Part shown: positions 58,301-64,000 of the stretch, one piece after another
How positions within the stretch are numbered: the stretch's first letter is position 1
How the letters are laid out: each line of letters begins with the position of its first letter
DNA from: Mangifera indica
Lineage: Eukaryota; Streptophyta; Magnoliopsida; Sapindales; Anacardiaceae
Direction: 5' to 3'
Assembly: GCF_011075055.1 (NCBI RefSeq)
Contig: NC_058156.1
Location: 4,712,001 to 4,776,000, forward strand
DNA: 64,000 nt
Notes under the pieces: generated by a model
Database searches by the model: none
Told to the model about the DNA's origin: nothing
Seen by the model: only the letters and a program-made list of their open reading frames with translations
Translations under genes and position numbers: made by a program

Positions 58301-59027
58301 AGCATGCTTTAGTCAAAGAAGTCATTGATGAGCATGGGTGGAAATGGCCAGCAGCTAATTCTTGCCACCTTATGGAGATCAAGGAAGCTCTCCCTTGCTG
58401 CCCAATGGGAGGGGAGGACGTTTTAACATGGTCCCCTAATACTAATGGCAAGTTCACTATCAAATTGGCATGGGAGATCATGAGGAGCAGGAAAGACAAG
58501 GTTAGTTGGCACAACATTGTATGGTTTAAAAGGCATTTTCTAAGACATTCATTCATTGTATGGATGGGTATTAGAGGTAAACTAATGACAAGGGATAGGT
58601 TAGCAAGAATTGGCCTTATATCCCACAATGTATGCCCATTATGCAATGAGGATCCGGAAGCATGGACCACCTATTTTTTAGGTGTGTTTTTAGCTCCCAA
58701 GTCTGGAATGGAATGCTCAATCTTTGCCATCAACAAATCATGTATAGCTCATGGACTTCATTGATCGCGGAATTAGCAAACAAATGGAAGGAAAATAGCT
58801 TCAAGAATATTTTGAGTAAACTTTGCTTTGGGGCAGCCGTATACTACATTTGAAAGGCTAGGAATGACCTTTGCTTTGGAAGAGATGGATTACCAAGGGA
58901 GAGAGTCCGAATGCTTATTCAAGAATGTGTTAGAGTTAGAGTTTCTTGCTTGAGAAAGGTTACCAAGTCTAGTGAAAATGTGCTTCTTGCAAACAATTGG
59001 GATATTCCTCATATAATATTTGAATAG
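55381..59027 (+). pseudogene. LINE E ORF2: endonuclease, reverse transcriptase, zf-RVT
   Basis: The main frame is 1127 codons (55381-58764). Endonuclease: ACWNIRGLNAP (residues 5-15), LETKVG, MGDFNAIRG (from residue 140), SDHSPC (227-232). RT: YRPIACCNIIYKCISKILA (from 520), AFVGGRCIGENIMLCQDL, GLRQGDPLSPYLF, FADDLILF (694-701). Then GVPITSSKLKR, the zf-RVT region and CPLCNEDPEAW. A one-base indel between about 58640 and 58665 shifts the frame; the true C-terminus (MDHLFFRCVFSSQVW to IPHIIFE, 59027) is in another frame and has one TGA at 58851 (Trp). Only this small C-terminal part is lost. Confidence 0.93.
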
Positions 59028-59262
59028 CTTTTGGTGGTGTTGACTTGTAATATGTTTTGGTTTTAGGTTGTAAGGTCATGTCATGTGTTTTGTATCAACT
59101 TGTGTTGGGTATGTGATTCGGCATAACCTAGGGACTTGTCCTAGGTATGCTTGTGAGTTGTGTTGTATCTTTGGATCCCTTTGATTCAATGTTTGTTTTT
59201 AGTGTTCCTTGTTTGTTGTGGCATAACCTAGGGGCTTGTCCTAGGTATGCTTGTGTAAAGCT
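59028..59262 (+). promoter_or_regulatory. LINE E 3' UTR with duplicated stem-loop
   Basis: Two copies of CCTAGGGACTTGTCCTAGG / CCTAGGGGCTTGTCCTAGG (59127-59145 and 59227-59245) in a roughly 100-bp repeat (GGCATAACCTAGGG to TATGCTTGTG). The second stem-loop type and the poly(A) fall in the N gap. Confidence 0.75.
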
Positions 59263-59762
59263 NNNNNNNNNNNNNNNNNNNNNNNNNNNNNNNNNNNNNN
59301 NNNNNNNNNNNNNNNNNNNNNNNNNNNNNNNNNNNNNNNNNNNNNNNNNNNNNNNNNNNNNNNNNNNNNNNNNNNNNNNNNNNNNNNNNNNNNNNNNNNN
59401 NNNNNNNNNNNNNNNNNNNNNNNNNNNNNNNNNNNNNNNNNNNNNNNNNNNNNNNNNNNNNNNNNNNNNNNNNNNNNNNNNNNNNNNNNNNNNNNNNNNN
59501 NNNNNNNNNNNNNNNNNNNNNNNNNNNNNNNNNNNNNNNNNNNNNNNNNNNNNNNNNNNNNNNNNNNNNNNNNNNNNNNNNNNNNNNNNNNNNNNNNNNN
59601 NNNNNNNNNNNNNNNNNNNNNNNNNNNNNNNNNNNNNNNNNNNNNNNNNNNNNNNNNNNNNNNNNNNNNNNNNNNNNNNNNNNNNNNNNNNNNNNNNNNN
59701 NNNNNNNNNNNNNNNNNNNNNNNNNNNNNNNNNNNNNNNNNNNNNNNNNNNNNNNNNNNNNN
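59263..59762. other. Assembly gap (500 N)
   Basis: Exactly 500 N, probably a default gap length. It hides the end of LINE E, the rest of D (integrase end and 3' LTR) and the start of the plus-strand gag region. Open frames across it are artefacts. Confidence 0.98.
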
Positions 59763-61204
59763 GACCACTACAGAGGAACAATGATGATGATAGAGGCCTA
59801 AAGATTGAGATTCCAAAATTTTATGGAAGTATGAATCTAGATGACTTTGTTGATTGGCTCCATGCCATTGAAAGGGTATTCGAGTACAAAAGCTACTTAG
59901 ATGAGAAGAAATGCAGATTAGCCTTCTTGAAATTAAAGGATTATGCATCCTTGTGGTGGGAAAACCTTAAGAAACAAAGGGAAAGAGATGGCAAAGAAAG
60001 AGTTAGGTCTTGGGAAAAGTTTAAAAAGCTTATGAAGAGAAGTTTCCTCAAGTTTAAAAACCATAGACAAGATCTATACCTCAAGTTGCACACTTTAAAG
60101 CAAGGAAGTGATAGTGTTGAGCACTATATAAGAGAATTTGAGAAGTTATTAATGAGAAGTGAACTACTAGAGGTTAAAGAACAAGCTATTGCAAGGTTTC
60201 TTGGTAGATTAAACCAAGATATAGTTCATATGGTAGAGTTGCAATCTTATTGTACCTTTGAAGATGTATGCAAATTGGCTATCAAAGTTGAGAAGCAAAG
60301 GAAGAACTTAAAGCCTATGGTTGTCGAGCCATTCACCAAGGGCACTTCATTTACCAAGGGAACTACTTCCCACAAAGGTTCCTTATCATACTTAAAGGCT
60401 GCCGAAACCACCTCCAAGGAGAGGAGAAAGGAAAAAGTTGTAGGAATAACCAAGAATAAGCCTATAGTGGAAAAATTAGACCTCTCTAATAAAAAGTGTT
60501 TCAAATGTCAAGGCTATAGACACTTCCAAGCCGAATGCCCTAATAGGAGAGCTTTGCCAATAATGGAGATTCAAGCCCTTAAAGAGTCACTTTAAGAAGA
60601 AGGTGAAAAAAGCTTCTAGCCATGATGAGGGTGCTGCCGAAAGTAAAGGAGAAGAACTTCTCCAAATGGTTAGTCATTAGGAGACCATTGCATTCTAGGC
60701 CTCTTCCTTATGAAGAGCAAAGACTTTACATTTTTCAATCAAGGTGCACCATTGGAGGTAAAGTGTGTTATTTAATTATTGATAGTGGGATTTGTGCTAA
60801 TGTGGCCTCATCCACCTTAGTTGACGAACTTGGACTATCAATCATGTCATATCCTCAACCATACAAACTACAATGGTTGAGTAATGGAACCAACCTACAA
60901 GTTGCTAGGCAGATGCTTATTTCCTTCTCCATTGGCAAGCATTATAATGATGAGATTTTGTGTTATGTAATTCATATGGATGCTTGTCACTTGTTATTGG
61001 GAAGACCTTGGCAATTTGATAGGGAAGTGAAGCATGATGGCAAGAAGAAAACTTACTGCTTTAGATTCAATGCCAAGACTATCACTTTAATCCCTTTTAG
61101 CTGACAACAAGTTCATAAAGTGATCAAGGGAAAAGAAATCAAGAAAGAGAAATTATTTATGAATGGTCAACAAGTGGAGGATAGCCATCTTGAGGATTTG
61201 GGGA
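59763..61204 (+). pseudogene. gag-protease internal-deletion derivative, second copy
   Basis: Gag from the gap: DDRGLKIEIPKFYGSMNLDD, LWWENLKKQRERDGKERV (the Trp pair intact), DLYLKLHTLKQGSDSVEHY, zinc knuckle CFKCQGYRHFQAEC (about 60498-60540), TAA at 60593. After a frame change: protease LIIDSGICANVAS and LLLGRPWQFDREV (about 60770-61025), then a TGA (61102) and EIKKEKLFMNGQQV joined to EDSHLEDL. RT, RNase H and integrase are absent and the junction equals that in element I (13073-14962). It ends at 61204, where an opposite-strand LTR begins. Confidence 0.9.
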
Positions 61205-62116
61205 AACCAAGCAAATGACCTCCTAATCATACAAATTATAGATCATTGGAAAAGGCATTCAAGGAGCTTTCTAATGGTATATGATAGCAATTACAACTCA
61301 ATCAACAAGGCATTCAAAACTTGTCTCAAAGTTTGTTGGCAAAATCTGAAAATGGCAAAAACATACATTGTGAACAATATCTGAGGCATACAACTCATAT
61401 TCACACCTTCACACTTTGAATTTCAAGGGTAACAAGAAAATTAACCAAGGCATAAAGGAACGTTCCACCAACCTTGGAATCTTCCACCACCAATTCTTCC
61501 TCCAAGATGAATTGGATAAAGGAACAAGCAAACAAAGAAAAGTTACAAAGCTTTGCTTGAGAATTTTTACTATCAAAGAAGTCTAGCCTTTACAAGTGAA
61601 AAAACCACTTTCATATACAAAAGGAAGTGGCGGCAAAAAATGGGCATTAATTGGACATGTAAGCTTTGCCCTTCATTTAAGCTTAGCCATTTCATTTAAA
61701 TTAAGGTCATACCACATTAATGAAGAAACTAACAAAAGGGAACAATTTTTCCTTGAAAAGTGGAACTATGTCCACCAACTAAAGTTACTTGTTTCCCTTT
61801 TAGTTGCAATTCAACTAAATGAGCTTCATGACATCTTGGGCTCTAATTTAAGTGATGGATGGCTGCCTCATCTACTTGGGCTTCAAAGTGGGCTTGTAGT
61901 TGGCTTCTTGGACTCATTTAAGCTTCCATCTCATTAAGGCCTTAGATGCAAGTAATGAGAGTGCACCTAAAAGTAAAGTTGGGCCAAATTGGAGATGGCA
62001 AAGGTTCTTTGGACTTGCATGGAGCTTTTCCCTCATTCTCAATGGTGGCTGGAGCTAAATGGAGATTTGATAGAGACTTGGAAGCTAGAGTTGGAGAAGT
62101 GGCCAAAAATACATCA
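61205..62116 (-). mobile_element. AB-family LTR fragment, opposite orientation
   Basis: Starts about 100 bp into the LTR (AAATGACCTCC) and ends AAATACATCA at 62116. The gag-protease before it is on the plus strand, so the LTR does not belong to it in normal order. It is followed by old LINE sequence. No TSD can be tested at the truncated side. Confidence 0.85.
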
Positions 62117-62849
62117 GGATATGTTTCTCATCTATTAAAAGTAGCCAAACTTAGAGCTGGAAAATGGAAAACGTGTGTTGTGGGTTTCTTCCTTGGCAAG
62201 AGATCCTCATTCATGGTTGTCAAGAAGTATCTAGAGAAAATATGGTCTTCTCATGGATTACTCAACATCTCCACATTAGGGCAAGGAGTATTCATACTGA
62301 AGTTTTAGGATGTAGATGGGGTAACTAAAGCGGGGTAAAAGACCCTTAGACTATAGGAAGGCAACCTTTCTTTGTGAGAAAATAGACCATAAATCTTCCT
62401 ATGATGATAAATTATGTGAGGAAGGTGGTTGTTTAGATTAAACTTTTCAGCATTCCTCTTGATTTTTGGACTCTTAAAGGCCTTAGCTATATTACTAGTG
62501 CAATTGGCAAGTTGCTCTATATAGACTTCATCATGGAAGAGGGAACACATCTTGATTTTGCGAGAATTTGTGTTAAGATTAAGGTTGATTTGGATTGCCC
62601 AGAATCTGTTGTTTTGACTTTCCCAAATGGGGAGAATCTTCTTGTTAATGTGGAATATAGTTGGAAGCCACTTAAATGCCATGGATGTAAGTGCTTTGGT
62701 TATAGAACTTCTAATTATGCCTTGGGTGTTAGGGGGAAACGTTCAGCTCAACATTAAAAAGAAATGGTGGCAATCTAATGGCAAAATAGGTATGGGAGCA
62801 TAAACCAAAAAAGAGTGTGTTTACAGAAGTTAAAAGTAAAGTAAAGCTT
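62117..62849 (+). pseudogene. Old LINE ORF1 fragment
   Basis: Reads KWKTCVVGFFLGKRSSF, GQGVFILKF, stop, then LYIDFIMEEGTHLDFARIC, PESVVLTFPNGENLLVN, YSWKPLKCHGCKCFGYRTSN. It is the DUF4283-like and zinc knuckle part of an ORF1 diverged from E and F. The knuckle has lost its His and last Cys (CHGCKCFGYRTSNYA). LINE F interrupts it near 62850. Confidence 0.85.
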
Positions 62850-63455
62850 ACCTTCTCTCTAAAAATATGCTCTCCCTTCTCTCTAAAAAACCACCTCTCC
62901 CCTCTTCCACCTCCTATTAGGTCTTGTGTTTCTTTCTCGGCTGTGGTGGTTTATCCTAGGTCCTATACTCCGGTCCGGTGACCTTGGTCACCGGCTCCAT
63001 TCCCTCCTCCGGTCTGTTTTAATATCACAGTCGGTTTTTCTAATGGTGATAGCTTTGGAGTCCTTGTATTCTTGTTTTGGAGGTTCTGTTTTTAAAGTTT
63101 GTCCCGTCTAAAAGCTTTCGGTGTCAACCTTTCCAAGTTGCGGTTTTCAGTCTTCATTTCCGGTGGTTTTCTTCTTTTCCGGTTTGCTTGGGTGTTTGTA
63201 AGCTGCAGTTGGTTTCCCTCTCTCCTAAAATTCAAAATTTTGAATGTTGGCTTGTGTTTTGCGCCATTTCCTCTTTGGGGCATACTGTTTTATTCTTTCC
63301 GTGGCAGGTTTCCTCCTTTCCACTTTAGGATAGTTTAGTCTGCTGTGCATTTGGTCTGCTCTGTGTTGCAGGCTGTTTTGCATTGATTTGGTTAGTCTTT
63401 CCTCACCTTTCTCTTTCTCCCTCACTTTATCTTTTTGTCCATAACCATTCTTAGC
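62850..63455 (+). promoter_or_regulatory. 5' UTR of LINE F
   Basis: Near-identical to the LINE E 5' UTR from TTCTCTCTAAAAATATGC on, with occasional single-base differences. Candidate internal promoter. Confidence 0.7.
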
Positions 63456-64000
63456 ATGTCGTCTACTGGACAAGTTAAACCTTCTGAAGCTGCTGTAGTT
63501 TCCGTTGGAGAGAAAGATAATAAGGCTTCTTGGAGCTCCCTCTTCTCACCAAAGGAGTCTTGCACTAAGCTGGAATATTATGAGCCTAGAGGAAGAGATG
63601 CAAAAGGGCGTGTGTGTGTAGCTCCTCCTCAAGAAATTGCAGAAGAGGGAGCTGCAAAATGGAGAACTTGTGCGGTGGGTTTTTTCCTAGGCAAAAGACC
63701 TCCATTCTTGACTGTTAAAAGAACACTTGAGAAGATATGGGCATCATATGGACTAAGTGAGGTTATAACCTCTGGCCAAGGAGTATTTATACTAAAATTC
63801 CAAGACATGGATGGAGTTTCTAAAGCGGTGGAAGTAGGACAACTTACTATTGGTGGACAGCCATTTATAGTTTGGAAATGGACTACAAATCTTCCCATGA
63901 TGATCAATGATGTCAAGAAGGTGGCTATATGGGTGAGATTGTATGGCATCCCACTTGAGTTTTGGTCTCCAAAAGGACTCAGCTATATAGCAAGTGCCAT
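63456..64000 (+). CDS. LINE F ORF1, DUF4283-like, partial at window end
   Basis: ATG at 63456 (MSSTGQVKPSEAAVV) and an open frame through the last base, 181 codons. Where LINE E has TGA this copy has TGT (63615-63617), so the N-terminal region is intact. It includes AKWRTCAVGFFLGKRPPF, GVFILKFQDMDGVSKAVE and VAIWVRLYGIPLEFW. Role by family: RNA-binding ORF1 protein of a plant L1 element, part of its RNP. ORF2 is outside the window, so its activity is unknown. Confidence 0.88.
   Translation, partial: MSSTGQVKPSEAAVVSVGEKDNKASWSSLFSPKESCTKLEYYEPRGRDAKGRVCVAPPQEIAEEGAAKWRTCAVGFFLGKRPPFLTVKRTLEKIWASYGLSEVITSGQGVFILKFQDMDGVSKAVEVGQLTIGGQPFIVWKWTTNLPMMINDVKKVAIWVRLYGIPLEFWSPKGLSYIASA

Larger units (their letters stand above)
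53441..59262 (+). mobile_element. L1-type LINE E, near full length, 3' end in assembly gap
   Basis: 5' UTR 53441-54058, ORF1 54059-55384, ORF2 55381 onward, 3' UTR from 59028 into the N gap. The 5' end is marked by the junction with D integrase and by the identical start of LINE F at about 62850. The poly(A) end and right target copy are hidden by the gap. Confidence 0.92.

Noticed and set aside
59128..59948. Long open frames across the N gap
   Set aside because: Frames are open only because N codons carry no stops.
1..64000. Cellular genes, tRNA, rRNA or an organelle/bacterial insert
   Set aside because: None found; every coding motif recognised belongs to Ty3/gypsy or L1-type elements.

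Overview
The window is a stretch of plant nuclear DNA, almost certainly from a eudicot, built nearly entirely of transposable elements. No cellular gene, rRNA, tRNA, CRISPR array or prokaryotic feature is visible. Evidence: AT-rich sequence, Ty3/gypsy (chromovirus-type) gag-pol fragments, initiator-Met tRNA primer binding sites (TGGTATCAGAGCC and variants), plant L1-type LINEs (DUF4283-like ORF1; ORF2 with endonuclease, reverse transcriptase and zf-RVT), and 5-bp target-site duplications (TSDs).

Layout. 1-5657: an LTR running in from the left edge, remnants of an older gypsy element, and a decayed LINE split by a solo LTR (TSD GTTGT). 5664-11526: a 5'-truncated chromodomain chromovirus ('G', Tekay/Del-like) with its 2.16-kb 3' LTR, which holds a (TA)n tract and a minisatellite. 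11600-21286: LINE fragments, an RT/integrase-deleted gag-protease derivative ('I'), and stacked LTRs of one family ('AB'), some nested in others.

20609-53440 is one nest. Host element D (plus) received element B (minus, 24011-51045, TSD GTTTG). B then received: array C (plus, 24211-37069) in its 3' LTR; full-length element A (minus, 42737-49407, TSD GACCT) in its leader; one LINE tail in its integrase; and one LINE tail in its 5' LTR (18-bp TSD). C is a head-to-tail LTR-internal-LTR-internal-LTR array whose two internals are nearly identical and share all inactivating lesions.

53441-59262 is an almost full-length L1-type LINE (E) inserted in D's integrase and ending in a 500-N assembly gap. 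After the gap lie a plus-strand gag-protease derivative with the same RT/integrase deletion junction as I, an AB-family LTR fragment in the opposite orientation, an old LINE ORF1, and the 5' end of a second LINE (F) whose ORF1 is open to the window edge.

Pol products of several elements run through the polypurine tract into the 3' LTR, giving family-specific C-terminal tails. The most notable signals are the C tandem array, the twice-found gag-protease deletion derivative, the LTR-encoded Pol tails, and conserved stem-loops in the LINE 3' UTRs. Nearly every coding region is broken, so most are entered as pseudogenes; breaks are described, not repaired.
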